Assembly: GCF_014648895.1 (NCBI RefSeq)
Contig: NZ_BMRZ01000005.1
Span: 310,001 to 374,000 of the forward strand
Length of the DNA: 64,000 bases
Reading direction: 5' to 3'
Origin: Streptomyces tanashiensis
GTDB lineage: Bacteria; Actinomycetota; Actinomycetes; Streptomycetales; Streptomycetaceae
The position numbers were made by a program, and so were the translations under genes. The notes below the pieces were generated by a model. It did not search any database. It saw only the letters and a list, made by a program, of their open reading frames with translations, and had not been told where the DNA came from. The stretch's first letter is position 1. Each line of letters begins with the position of its first letter. Positions 51,849-60,580 of the stretch are shown here, piece by piece.

Positions 51849-52334
51849 TCAGGCGGTCGGGGCGCGGCCCTTGTCGTTGTCGTCGTCCTCCGGGAGTTTG
51901 CAGACGCGCTCCAGGAACAGGGCGGCGGCGATGACGGCGATGCCCGCCGCGACCGAGAGGGCCGCGTAGAGGGCCTGGTCGCGGCGGGCGGGGACGTCGA
52001 GGGAGCCGAGGAGGAAGACGCCCGTGCCGCCGTACAGGCCGGCGACGAGGGCGGCGACCAGGGCGCTCGCCTGGCCGAAGACCACCGCGCGGGCCGCCAT
52101 CAGGGGTTCGACGCCCTTGGCGCCGGGGCGGCGCTCGCGCTGGGCCTTGAGGCGGACGCGGATCGACAGGGCGGTCGCGGTGAGGATGGCGGCGATCACG
52201 GCGAGGACGATGGGCGCGGCGATCGGCACGCTGGGGAGGGTGCCGACCGAGTCCCAGAGGCGGGCGGCACCCCAGGAGAGGATGCCGGCCACGAGGAACA
52301 GTCCGGTGAGCACCTTCAGCCGCAGTTGTTTCAC
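51849..52334 (-). CDS. DUF3180 membrane protein
   Basis: A 161-residue protein with four predicted transmembrane helices (near residues 8-25, 35-55, 85-105 and 120-140) and an acidic C-terminal tail. DUF3180 genes follow folK in actinobacterial folate operons; the function is unknown. The GTG at 52334 follows AAGGACAT, placing it 49 bases after folK. Confidence 0.88.
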   Translation of the reverse strand: MKQLRLKVLTGLFLVAGILSWGAARLWDSVGTLPSVPIAAPIVLAVIAAILTATALSIRVRLKAQRERRPGAKGVEPLMAARAVVFGQASALVAALVAGLYGGTGVFLLGSLDVPARRDQALYAALSVAAGIAVIAAALFLERVCKLPEDDDNDKGRAPTA

Positions 52335-52383
52335 CGGATGTCCTTCGTGTCGTCGCTGGGGCGGTCTGGCACGAGCGTAACGA

Positions 52384-52983
52384 CTACTCCGGGAGACGGA
52401 GTTCCAGGTCGGCACGGGGAGTGACGCCTTCGTGGCCGAGGGCGGCGAGGAGGTCGGCCACGGGGCCGTGGCCGGGGAGCTGTGCCTGGGGGTCCACGTC
52501 GTGCCAGGGGGCGAGGACGAAGGCGCGCTGGTGGGCGCGGGGGTGGGGGAGGGTGAGGACGGGGTCCTGGGAGACGACGTCCGCGTAGGCGACGATGTCG
52601 ACGTCGATGGTGCGGGCGCCCCAGCGCTCCTCGCGGACGCGGTGGAAGGCCTCCTCGACGGCGTGGGCCCGCTCCAGGAGGGAGGAGGGCGGCAGTGTCG
52701 TCTTCACGAGGGCGACGGCGTTGAGGTAGGAGGGCTGGGTGCCGGGCTCGACGCCCCAGGGGGCCGTCTCGTAGACGGGCGAGACGGCTTTGACGCGGAG
52801 GCCGGGCGTGTCGCCGAGCGCGTCGACGGCGCCCTGGAGGGTCTCCAGGCGGTTGCCGAGGTTGGCGCCGAGGGCGAGGACGGCCCAGCGCGGGTTGGAG
52901 AGGGTGGTGTCGGCGGCGTCGACGGTCTCGACGACGGAGGCCGGTACGGGCTGGACGGTGGGGTCGCTCTGCATCGGCTTCAT
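52384..52983 (-). CDS. folK: 2-amino-4-hydroxy-6-hydroxymethyldihydropteridine pyrophosphokinase
   Basis: A 199-residue HPPK. It has LALGANLGNRLETLQ at the start of the domain and ERWGARTIDVDIV with the Mg-binding Asp pair, followed by LPHPRAHQRAFVLAP. It transfers pyrophosphate from ATP to the pterin before DHPS. About 35 extra N-terminal residues precede the domain. The ATG overlaps the folB stop (ATGA). Confidence 0.95.
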   Translation of the reverse strand: MKPMQSDPTVQPVPASVVETVDAADTTLSNPRWAVLALGANLGNRLETLQGAVDALGDTPGLRVKAVSPVYETAPWGVEPGTQPSYLNAVALVKTTLPPSSLLERAHAVEEAFHRVREERWGARTIDVDIVAYADVVSQDPVLTLPHPRAHQRAFVLAPWHDVDPQAQLPGHGPVADLLAALGHEGVTPRADLELRLPE

Positions 52984-53339
52984 CGTCGGCTCCGGGTGAT
53001 CGTGATGGTCACGTCGTCGAAGGGCACGGTGATGGGTGCGTCCGGCTTGTGGACGACGACTTGCACCTCTTGTACCCCGTCGTGGCTGAGGCATTGCTGG
53101 GCGATGCGCTCGGCGAGGGTTTCGATGAGGTCGACGGGCTCGCCCTGGACGACGTCGACGACTTCTTCGGCGACGATTCCGTAGTGCACGGTCTTCGCCA
53201 GGTCGTCATCGGCGGCCGCCGGGCGCGTGTCCAGGCCGAGGACCAGGTCCACGATGAAGGTCTGGCCCTCCTCGCGCTCCTTGGGGAAGACGCCGTGGTG
53301 GCCTCGGGCCTTGAGGCCGCGCAGCGCGACACGATCCAC
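52980..53339 (-). CDS. folB: Dihydroneopterin aldolase
   Basis: A 119-residue enzyme of the tunnelling-fold family (ALRGLKARGHHGVFPKEREEG, then LIETLAERIAQQCL and VHKPDAPI). It cleaves dihydroneopterin to hydroxymethyldihydropterin. The GTG at 53339 has AGGAGTG upstream. It is coupled to folK by overlap. Confidence 0.95.
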   Translation of the reverse strand: MDRVALRGLKARGHHGVFPKEREEGQTFIVDLVLGLDTRPAAADDDLAKTVHYGIVAEEVVDVVQGEPVDLIETLAERIAQQCLSHDGVQEVQVVVHKPDAPITVPFDDVTITITRSRR

Positions 53340-53461
53340 GCGAATCACTCCTGCTGTCGTAGTTCGGGTGGCCACGCAGCCGGGTGCGGACGGCCGGGTG
53401 TCCACTTCGAATCTACCTGCGAGGACCGACAGCGCTTGCCCTTGGGGGGGCCGAGGGCGCG

Positions 53462-53950
53462 TCAGGCCGGGGATTCCGTGGTGTCGGGGCCGGTGTCGGG
53501 GCCGTCCGTTCCTTCGGTGTCGCCGAGGACGGGGGAGGCGTGGTGGGACCAGATCCGCCAGCCTCCGGGGGTGCGGCGGAACACGTTGGTGGCGACGACG
53601 AGCTGGCCGACGAGGGGTCCGAGCTCGGCGCCGTCCTCGGCGGGTCCGCCGCTGAGGATGTTCTCGGTGCAGGTGACGAGGGCGGTGTCGCCGGCGAGGG
53701 AGATCCGCAGGTCGGTGAGGAAGAACTGGATGTAGTCGGTGTTCGCCATGATCAGGGCGTACGAGCGGAGGACCTCGCCGCGGCCGGTGAGGACGGGCCA
53801 GCCGGGGTGGACGCAGGTGATGGGGGTGGCTCCGTCGTCGAGCCAGAGCGCCGAGAGGTTCTCGAAGTCGCCGGTCTCCATGGCCTCGTAGAAGGCGGTG
53901 TTGGCGGCTTCGACGGCTGCCTCGTCGGCGCTGCGGTCCGTGCGGCTCAC
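53462..53950 (-). CDS. NTF2-like (SnoaL-fold) protein
   Basis: A 162-residue alpha+beta barrel protein (ANTAFYEAMETGDFENLSALW, then HPGWPVLTGRGEVLRSYALI). Such proteins occur between folP and folB in Streptomyces. No catalytic function is assigned. The GTG overlaps the folP stop (GTGA), so it belongs to the folate operon. Confidence 0.85.
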   Translation of the reverse strand: MSRTDRSADEAAVEAANTAFYEAMETGDFENLSALWLDDGATPITCVHPGWPVLTGRGEVLRSYALIMANTDYIQFFLTDLRISLAGDTALVTCTENILSGGPAEDGAELGPLVGQLVVATNVFRRTPGGWRIWSHHASPVLGDTEGTDGPDTGPDTTESPA

Positions 53951-54807
53951 GCGGCTCCCTCGACGGCCCTGGCGACGCGTACGGCGTCGGCGGTGGCTCG
54001 TACCTCGTGGACGCGGACGGCCCAGGCGCCGGTGTGGGCGGCGATGGCGGAGACGGCGGCGGTGGCGGCGTCGCGCTCGCGGGCGGGGGGCGGGGTGGCG
54101 CCTTCGCGGGTGAGGACGTGGCCGAGGAACCGCTTGCGGGAGGCGGCGACGAGGAGGGGCCGGCCGAGGGCGCGGAGCTCGGGGAGGTGGGCGACGAGGG
54201 CCAGGTCGTGGGGGGCGAGTTTGGCGAAGCCGAGGCCGGGGTCGATGACGAGCCGCTCGGGGGCGATGCCGCCGTCGATGACGGCTTCCATGCGGGTGCG
54301 GAGTTCGGTGACGACCTCGCCGACGACGTCGTCGTAGACGGCGAGGCTGTTCATGTTGTCGCTGAAGCCGCGCCAGTGCATGACGACGAAGGGGACTTCG
54401 GCTGCGGCGACGGCGGGGACCATGCCGGGGTCGGCGAGGCCGCCGCTGACGTCGTTGACGAGGACGGCGCCGGCTTCGACGGCGCGGGCGGCGACGCTGG
54501 CGCGCATGGTGTCGACGGAGACGGTGACGCCTTCGGCGGCGAGGCCGCGGACGACGGGGACGACGCGGCGGAGCTCTTCCTCCTCGTCGACGCGGGTGGC
54601 GCCGGGGCGGGTGGATTCGCCGCCGACGTCGACGAGGTCGGCGCCCTCGGCGACCAGGTCGAGGCCGTGCTTGACGGCGGCGGTGGTGTCGAACCAGCGG
54701 CCGCCGTCGGAGAAGGAGTCGGGGGTCACGTTGACCACGCCCATGACCGCGCAGCGGTCCCACTCCGGCAGGCCCAGCGCCGTGCCCCGGTCGATCGTCG
54801 TACTCAT
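53947..54807 (-). CDS. folP: Dihydropteroate synthase
   Basis: A 286-residue TIM-barrel enzyme with the signatures VMGVVNVTPDSFSDGG and VDVGGESTRPGA and the C-terminal AASRKRFLG region. It condenses hydroxymethyldihydropterin pyrophosphate with p-aminobenzoate; it is the sulfonamide target. It heads the minus-strand folate operon folP-NTF2-folB-folK-DUF3180, which is convergent with folE. Confidence 0.96.
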   Translation of the reverse strand: MSTTIDRGTALGLPEWDRCAVMGVVNVTPDSFSDGGRWFDTTAAVKHGLDLVAEGADLVDVGGESTRPGATRVDEEEELRRVVPVVRGLAAEGVTVSVDTMRASVAARAVEAGAVLVNDVSGGLADPGMVPAVAAAEVPFVVMHWRGFSDNMNSLAVYDDVVGEVVTELRTRMEAVIDGGIAPERLVIDPGLGFAKLAPHDLALVAHLPELRALGRPLLVAASRKRFLGHVLTREGATPPPARERDAATAAVSAIAAHTGAWAVRVHEVRATADAVRVARAVEGAA

Positions 54808-54877
54808 GTCTCCAGCGTAGGGCCCGGGGGTGATATCGGGCCGCGCGGATCCGGTGCCGGGGCCGTGCGTGCCCCCG

Positions 54878-56713
54878 TCAGGCCGCGCGGACCTCTCGTT
54901 CGGCGGTCGGGGCGGGGACGATGTGGGCGCAGGGGCGGGGGGCCGGGGCGGGGCGCCTGCGGGTGAAGGGGCGGGGCAGGGAGAGGTTCACGAAGCCTTC
55001 GGCCTGCATGGCGGCGAAGCCGATGCGGGGGAGGTCGCGGCTGTTGCGGTAGACGACGAAGCGGGGTTCCCAGCGTGGCCGGAACTTGGCGTTGAACTTG
55101 TAGAGGGATTCGATCTGGAACCAGCGGGAGAGGAAGACGAGGAGTCCGCGCCAGACGCGCAGGACGGGTCCGGCGCCGATCTTCTCGCCGCGGGCGAGGG
55201 CGGCGCGGAACATGGCGAAGTTGAGGGACACGCGCGCGATGCCGAGGGCGGGGGAGGCCTGGAGGGCGGCGACGATGAGGAGCTCGTTCATGCCGGGGTC
55301 GGCGGAGCGGTCGCGGCGCATGAGTTCGAGGGACATGCCGTCGGTGCCCCAGGGCACGAAGTGGATGATCGCCTTGAGGTCGCCGTAGGGCGAGGTGTCG
55401 TCGTCCTTGTGGGCGGTCGCTATGACGGCGTCGCCGTCGCCGGGGGCGCCGATCCGGCCGAGGGCCATGGAGAAGCCGCGTTCGGTGTCGGTGCCGCGCC
55501 AGTCGGCGGCGGCGCGGCGGACGCGTTCGAGTTCGTCGTCGTCGAGGTCACGGACGCGGCGGACCTGGGTGGTGTAGCCGTTGCGTTCGATTCGCTTGAC
55601 CATTTGGCGGACGTTGCGCATGGCCCGGCCGGAGAGGGAGAAATCCGCGACGTCGACCACCGCCTCGTCGCCGAGTTCGAGGGCGTCGAGGCCGGTCTCG
55701 CGGGTCCAGACCTGGCCGCCGGTCTCTGAGCAGCCCATGACGGCGGGGGTCCAGGAGTGGGCCTTGGCCTCGTCCATGAAGCGTTCGATGGCGCCGGGCC
55801 AGGCTTCGACGTCGCCGATGGGGTCGCCGCTGGCGAGCATGACGCCGGAGACGACGCGGTAGCAGACGGCTGCCTTGCCGCTGGGGGAGAAGACGACGCC
55901 CTTGTCGCGGCGGAGGGCGAAGTGTCCGAGGGAGTCGCGGCCGCCGTGCTGGTCGAGGAGGGCGCGGAGCCGGGTCTCGTCGTCGTCGGTGAGGCGGGCG
56001 GCGGGGTGCTCGGGGCGGAAGGCGAGGTAGATGGTGGTGAGGGCGGTGAGCATGCCGAGGGCGCCGAGGGAGTAGCCGACGGTCCAGTCGACGCCCTTGG
56101 TGTAGGCGACGGGGCCTTCGATGCCGAGGAGTCCGTAGAGGACGTGTTCGAGGCGGTCGGCGAGGCTGGGGCTGCCGACGACGCGGCGCGGGTGGGCGCT
56201 GACGATGACGAGGCCGAGGGCGATGGATCCGGCGCCCATGACGACGAAGTTGGCGAGGGCCCGCCAGCGGCTGCGGGGGTCGGGGAGGGCGGCGAACTCG
56301 CCTCGGTGGCGTACGAGGAGGGTGAGGAGCAGGAGGGAGAGGAGGGCGCCGAGGACGGAGTGGCGCCAGACGAACTGGGCGACGGCGCCGAGGGGGAGGA
56401 GGACGACGGCGGCGCGCCAGGCGCGGCGCTTGTGGCGCTTGAGGCCGTGGGCGAGGAGCAGGAGGAGGACGCCGGCGCTCAGGGAGAGGGCGGCGGAGAG
56501 GGGGCCGAGGGTGCCGGGGAGGACTTCGGCGACGGCGTGCATGCGGCTGGCGCGGAAGCGGGGGAAGACCCCGGCGGCGATGTCGATGAGGCCGATGAGG
56601 GTGCAGGCCGTGCCGACGAGGGCGGGGACCTTCTCGGGGCGGGGGCCGCGGAGAATCCGCCGCACCCGAACCGGAACCAATCCGGATTTGTCCCCATCTA
56701 CCGTGACAGACAT
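54878..56713 (-). CDS. MprF-like phosphatidylglycerol lysyltransferase-domain protein
   Basis: A 611-residue membrane protein. About seven helices in the first 240 residues are followed by a DUF2156 transferase domain (DSLGHFALRRDKGVVFSPSG onward, with SLNFAMFRAALARGEKIG near the end). It lacks the LysRS and OB domains of actinobacterial LysX, so it resembles stand-alone MprF. The expected role is aminoacylation of phosphatidylglycerol and resistance to cationic peptides. It ends with a basic Pro-rich tail. Confidence 0.87.
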   Translation of the reverse strand: MSVTVDGDKSGLVPVRVRRILRGPRPEKVPALVGTACTLIGLIDIAAGVFPRFRASRMHAVAEVLPGTLGPLSAALSLSAGVLLLLLAHGLKRHKRRAWRAAVVLLPLGAVAQFVWRHSVLGALLSLLLLTLLVRHRGEFAALPDPRSRWRALANFVVMGAGSIALGLVIVSAHPRRVVGSPSLADRLEHVLYGLLGIEGPVAYTKGVDWTVGYSLGALGMLTALTTIYLAFRPEHPAARLTDDDETRLRALLDQHGGRDSLGHFALRRDKGVVFSPSGKAAVCYRVVSGVMLASGDPIGDVEAWPGAIERFMDEAKAHSWTPAVMGCSETGGQVWTRETGLDALELGDEAVVDVADFSLSGRAMRNVRQMVKRIERNGYTTQVRRVRDLDDDELERVRRAAADWRGTDTERGFSMALGRIGAPGDGDAVIATAHKDDDTSPYGDLKAIIHFVPWGTDGMSLELMRRDRSADPGMNELLIVAALQASPALGIARVSLNFAMFRAALARGEKIGAGPVLRVWRGLLVFLSRWFQIESLYKFNAKFRPRWEPRFVVYRNSRDLPRIGFAAMQAEGFVNLSLPRPFTRRRPAPAPRPCAHIVPAPTAEREVRAA

Positions 56714-56878
56714 GGCTTCCCGTACTTCCCGTGGTCCTGCGCAGGGTCTTTGACTCCGGTCGGGCCCTGCGGCGCGTTCGGCGGGCCGTTCCGGCTGGTG
56801 CGCCTTCTATGACGGCGGCGTACGGGGTCGGGTTCATCCGTCCACAGGAAAATCTCGGAAAGAAGGCTCGGTCGTCTC

Positions 56879-57991
56879 ATGGGTCTCACCAGCGACAAAG
56901 TCCTCGTGTCGGCCGTGGTGCTGGCCGTGGTCCTGTTCCTGGCCACGGTCTGGCTCTGGCCGAGGCTCGCGCGGCGTGGCTGGCGGTCGGTCGTGGGCCG
57001 GGTCGGGCTGCTGCTCGTGACCCAGGTGACGCTGTTCGCGGCGGTGGGCCTGGCGGCGAACCGGTCGTTCCTCTTCTACGGCTCCTGGGCCGACCTGCTG
57101 GGTCAGGAGCAGGACATGGGGGTGGTCGTGGACCACGCGGCCGGTTCTAAGGACGTGCGGGTGGTGGGAACGCAGGCGCTGGACGTGCCGGGCGGCGGCC
57201 GTCCGTCGGTCGGGGGGCAGATCCAGAAGGTCGTGGTGGCGGGGGACCGGTCGGGGATCGTCTCCCCGGCGTACGTGTACCTGCCGCCGGAGTACTTCCA
57301 GCCGCGGTACGCGAAGCGGACGTTCCCGGCGTCGGTGGTGCTCACGGGGTATCCGGGGACGGCGGAGAACCTGATCAAGGGGCTCAGGTATCCGAAGTCG
57401 GCCTTCCTCGAGGCGAAGGCGGGGCGGATGCAGCCGATGATCCTGGTGATGCTGCGTCCGACGGTCGCGCCGCCGCGGGACACCGAGTGCGTGGACATCC
57501 CGGGGGGCCCGCAGACGGAGACCTTCTTCGCGGAGGACCTCCCGAGGGCGGTCTCGGAGACGTACCGGGTGGGGACGAAGCCGCGGAACTGGGGGTTCAT
57601 GGGGAACTCGACGGGTGGTTACTGCGCGCTGAAGATAGCCCTCCACCACCCGGACCGGTTCGCGGCGGGGGCGGGCTTCTCCGCGTACTACCGGGCGGCG
57701 GAGGACGTCACGACCGGGGACCTGTTCCACGGGGACGACGCGCTGCGCAAGCGGGGCGATCTGCTGTGGAGCCTGGATCACGGGCGGCGGGGGAACACGT
57801 CGTTCCTGGTGACGTCGTCGAAGAAGGGGGAGAGCAACCTGAAGGGGACGCGGGAGTTCATCAGGAAGGTGAAGGCGCCGGCGCGGGTCTCGTCGATCGT
57901 GCTGGAGAGCGGCGGGCACAACTTCAACACGTGGAACCGGGAGATCCCGCCCGGTCTGGTCTGGATGGGCGGGAAGCTCTCCGCGAACTAG
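56879..57991 (+). CDS. Membrane-anchored alpha/beta-hydrolase esterase
   Basis: A 370-residue protein with two N-terminal transmembrane segments (about residues 8-28 and 40-60) and an extracytoplasmic esterase domain like the antigen 85/esterase D group. The nucleophile elbow is GNSTGG with Ser244, and the His lies in LESGGHNFNTWNR. Its substrate is unknown; it could act on cell-envelope esters. It is divergent from the MprF-like gene. Confidence 0.85.
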   Translation: MGLTSDKVLVSAVVLAVVLFLATVWLWPRLARRGWRSVVGRVGLLLVTQVTLFAAVGLAANRSFLFYGSWADLLGQEQDMGVVVDHAAGSKDVRVVGTQALDVPGGGRPSVGGQIQKVVVAGDRSGIVSPAYVYLPPEYFQPRYAKRTFPASVVLTGYPGTAENLIKGLRYPKSAFLEAKAGRMQPMILVMLRPTVAPPRDTECVDIPGGPQTETFFAEDLPRAVSETYRVGTKPRNWGFMGNSTGGYCALKIALHHPDRFAAGAGFSAYYRAAEDVTTGDLFHGDDALRKRGDLLWSLDHGRRGNTSFLVTSSKKGESNLKGTREFIRKVKAPARVSSIVLESGGHNFNTWNREIPPGLVWMGGKLSAN

Positions 57992-58004
57992 CTCTCCGCG
58001 AACT
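57975..58004. repeat. Exact 15-bp tandem duplication at the esterase stop codon
   Basis: AGCTCTCCGCGAACT occurs twice in direct tandem and each copy is followed by AG, so the TAG stop of the esterase is duplicated. The second copy also reaches the stop codon of the convergent ABC ATPase gene. Confidence 0.9.
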
Positions 58005-59058
58005 AGCCCTTCACGGGCCGGCTCTCCCCCGGCCGGCTCTCCCCCGGCAGGTTCTCCGTCGCCAGGTTCTCCGCGGGGGCCGAGGCCCGGCGCAGGGCGC
58101 GGTGGACGCCGGCCGGGGTGAGGACGCCGAGCGGCCGGCCGTCGTCGTCGGTGACGGTGAGGCGGCCGGCGTCGTGCTGGAGGAGCGCGGCGAGGGCGTC
58201 CTTGAGGGAGGTCCCGAGGGGTACACGGGCGCCGTCCTCGTATTCCTCGGGGCCTCCGACGTAACCTTCGTGGCTTCCCTTCCAGAGGTCGAGGTCGTCC
58301 TCGGTGACGGGGGTGACCGCGAGCCGCTTGAGGCCGCGGTCGTTGCCGACGAAGTCCGCGACGTACGGGGTGGCGGGGGAGCCGAGGACGGTGGCGGGCG
58401 TGTCGAACTGCTCGATGCGGCCCTGCCCGTAGACGGCCATGCGGTCGCCCATGCGGACGGCCTCCTCGATGTCGTGGGTGACGAGGAGGACGGTCTTGCG
58501 GACGGTGGCCTGGAGCGCGAGGAACTCGTTCTGGAGGCGCTCGCGGACGACCGGGTCGACGGCGCCGAAGGGCTCGTCCATGAGGAGGACGGGCGGGTCG
58601 GCGGCGAGGGCGCGCGCGACGCCGACCCGCTGGCGCTGGCCGCCGGAGAGCTGCGCCGGGTAGCGGGAGCCGTACACGGACGGGTCGAGGCCGACCAGGT
58701 CGAGGAGTTCGGCGGCACGCGCGCGTGCGGCGGCCTTCTTCCAGCCGAGGAGGGCGGGGACGGTCGCGGTGTTGTCGAGGACGGTGCGGTGGGGGAAGAG
58801 CCCGACCTGCTGGATGACGTAGCCGATCTTGCGGCGCAGGGCGACCGGGTCGACGCCCGCGATGTCCCGGCCGTCGACGAGGACGCGGCCCGAGGTCGGC
58901 TCGACGAGCCGGTTCACCATCATCATCGTGGTCGTCTTGCCGCAGCCGGACGGGCCGACCAGGGTGACGAGTTCGCCCTCGGCGACCTCGAAGGAGAGGT
59001 CGTCGACGGCCGTGGTGCCGTCGTCGTACCGCTTGGTCACGTGCTCGAACCGGATCAT
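58003..59058 (-). CDS. Glycine betaine/proline-type ABC transporter ATPase
   Basis: A 351-residue ATPase of the OpuA/ProV/OsmV type. It has Walker A GPSGCGKTTTM, signature LSGGQRQRVGVARAL and Walker B VLLMDEPFGAVDP. The C-terminal 100 residues include one CBS-like segment (LLQHDAGRLTVTDDDGRPLG), as in osmoprotectant importers. It is divergent from the permease and binding-protein genes it presumably serves. The tail has a repeated PGES motif. Confidence 0.9.
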   Translation of the reverse strand: MIRFEHVTKRYDDGTTAVDDLSFEVAEGELVTLVGPSGCGKTTTMMMVNRLVEPTSGRVLVDGRDIAGVDPVALRRKIGYVIQQVGLFPHRTVLDNTATVPALLGWKKAAARARAAELLDLVGLDPSVYGSRYPAQLSGGQRQRVGVARALAADPPVLLMDEPFGAVDPVVRERLQNEFLALQATVRKTVLLVTHDIEEAVRMGDRMAVYGQGRIEQFDTPATVLGSPATPYVADFVGNDRGLKRLAVTPVTEDDLDLWKGSHEGYVGGPEEYEDGARVPLGTSLKDALAALLQHDAGRLTVTDDDGRPLGVLTPAGVHRALRRASAPAENLATENLPGESRPGESRPVKG

Positions 59059-59201
59059 GGTTCCCCATTCTGGCCCCTGGTTGCCGGGGGTGTGTGAAGG
59101 GCGTGTTGCCGCATTGTGGCGGGTCTCGGGGATTGTCGGTGGCGGGGGTTAGGGTCGTCACACAAGCGTTCGGGAGGGTGGACGAACCGGGGGGAGGGAC
59201 G

Positions 59202-59888
59202 ATGAGCGCGCCGAACTGTCTGGTCACGAACGACTGGATCTGCGGTGAGTATCTGCGCACGCGCGGCGAGGAGTTGACGGACGCGCTGCTCCAGCATGTG
59301 GGAATCACGGTCGTGTCGGTGCTGATCGCGCTCGCCGTGGCGGTGCCGCTGGCGCTGCTCGTCCGCGCCCGGCCGCGGTTCGCGGGCCCGGTCCTCGGTC
59401 TGACCACCCTGCTCTACACGGTGCCGTCGCTCGCGATGTTCTCGCTGCTGCTGCCGTTCTTCGGTCTCTCGGCGGCCCTCGTCGTGACCGGCCTCGTGCT
59501 CTACGCGCTGACGATCCTCGTGCGGAACACCCTGGCGGGGCTCGCCGCCGTGCCGGCCGAGACGCGGGAGGCCGCCCGGGGCATGGGGTACGGCTCGCTG
59601 CGGATGCTCTGGCAGGTCGAACTCCCGCTGGCACTGCCGGTGCTGATGGCCGGTGTGCGGATGGCGACGGTCTCCACGATCGCGCTGACGACGGTCGGTT
59701 CGGTCGTCGGCCGCGGGGGCCTGGGCAACCTCATCGAGGACGCGCTGCCGACCTTCTTCAAGGCGCAGATGCTCGCGGCCTCGGTGCTGTGCGTGCTCCT
59801 CGCCGTCACCGCCGACCTGCTGCTCCTGGGTCTCCAGCGGCTGCTCACGCCGTGGACCCGGATACGGACCGCGCCGGGAGGTGGGTGA
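59202..59888 (+). CDS. Osmoprotectant ABC transporter permease 1
   Basis: A 228-residue permease with five to six helices and the EAA-loop (EAARGMGYGSLRMLWQVELPLALP). It belongs to the OpuBB/ProW branch. The ATG at 59202 follows GGGGGAGGG. It forms an operon with a second permease one base downstream and a binding lipoprotein. Confidence 0.92.
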   Translation: MSAPNCLVTNDWICGEYLRTRGEELTDALLQHVGITVVSVLIALAVAVPLALLVRARPRFAGPVLGLTTLLYTVPSLAMFSLLLPFFGLSAALVVTGLVLYALTILVRNTLAGLAAVPAETREAARGMGYGSLRMLWQVELPLALPVLMAGVRMATVSTIALTTVGSVVGRGGLGNLIEDALPTFFKAQMLAASVLCVLLAVTADLLLLGLQRLLTPWTRIRTAPGGG

Positions 59889-59889
59889 G

Positions 59890-60564
59890 ATGGGCATCGT
59901 GACGGAGGCCTGGGGCTGGCTCACCACCGGCGCGCACTGGACGGGCGAGGACGGCATCGGGCAGCGGCTCGCCGAGCACGTGTACGTGAGCGGGGCCGCG
60001 CTCCTGATCGCCTCGGCGCTCGCGCTGCCGCTGGGCCTGTGGCTCGGCCACCTCGGCCGGGGCGGGGCGCTCGCGGTGAACGTCTCCAACGTGGGGCGGG
60101 CGATCCCCGTCTTCGCGGTGCTCGCGCTGTTCATGGTGTCCCCCCTGCGGAACGCCGGCTATGTGCCGACGGTGGTGGCCCTGGTGCTCTTCGCGATACC
60201 CCCGCTCCTCACCAACGCGTACGTGGGGGTGCGGGAGGTGGACCGGGCCGCGGTGCGGGCCGCGCGGGGCATGGGGATGACGGGCGGCCAGCTCTTCCTG
60301 CGGGTCGAACTCCCACTGGCCCGGCCGGTGGTGATGACCGGGGTCCGCTCGGCCGCGGTGCAGGTGGTCGCCACGGCGACGGTCGCCGCGATGGTGGGCC
60401 AGGGCGGCCTGGGCCGGATCATCACGGCCGGCTTCGCCACGTACGACACCGCGCAGGTCGTCGCGGGCGCCGTGCTCGTGGCGCTGCTCGCCCTTCTGGT
60501 GGAGGGCGTCCTGGTGGGCGCGGACCGCCTTTTCGCACGGCACGGACGACTTGATGAACGCTGA
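59890..60564 (+). CDS. Osmoprotectant ABC transporter permease 2
   Basis: A 224-residue permease homologous to the preceding one (RAARGMGMTGGQLFLRVELPLARP in the EAA loop), with about six helices. The ATG at 59890 is preferred over the overlapping GTG at 59881 because GGGAGGTG lies at the right distance. The two permeases probably form a heterodimer. Confidence 0.92.
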   Translation: MGIVTEAWGWLTTGAHWTGEDGIGQRLAEHVYVSGAALLIASALALPLGLWLGHLGRGGALAVNVSNVGRAIPVFAVLALFMVSPLRNAGYVPTVVALVLFAIPPLLTNAYVGVREVDRAAVRAARGMGMTGGQLFLRVELPLARPVVMTGVRSAAVQVVATATVAAMVGQGGLGRIITAGFATYDTAQVVAGAVLVALLALLVEGVLVGADRLFARHGRLDER

Positions 60565-60580
60565 TGGAACGCTGACTGGG

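Noticed and set aside
51849..54807. Inversion of the folP-folK block as a local rearrangement
   Set aside because: The block is convergent with folE, unlike the co-directional mycobacterial order I know, but this may be the normal Streptomyces arrangement, so I do not claim it as unusual.
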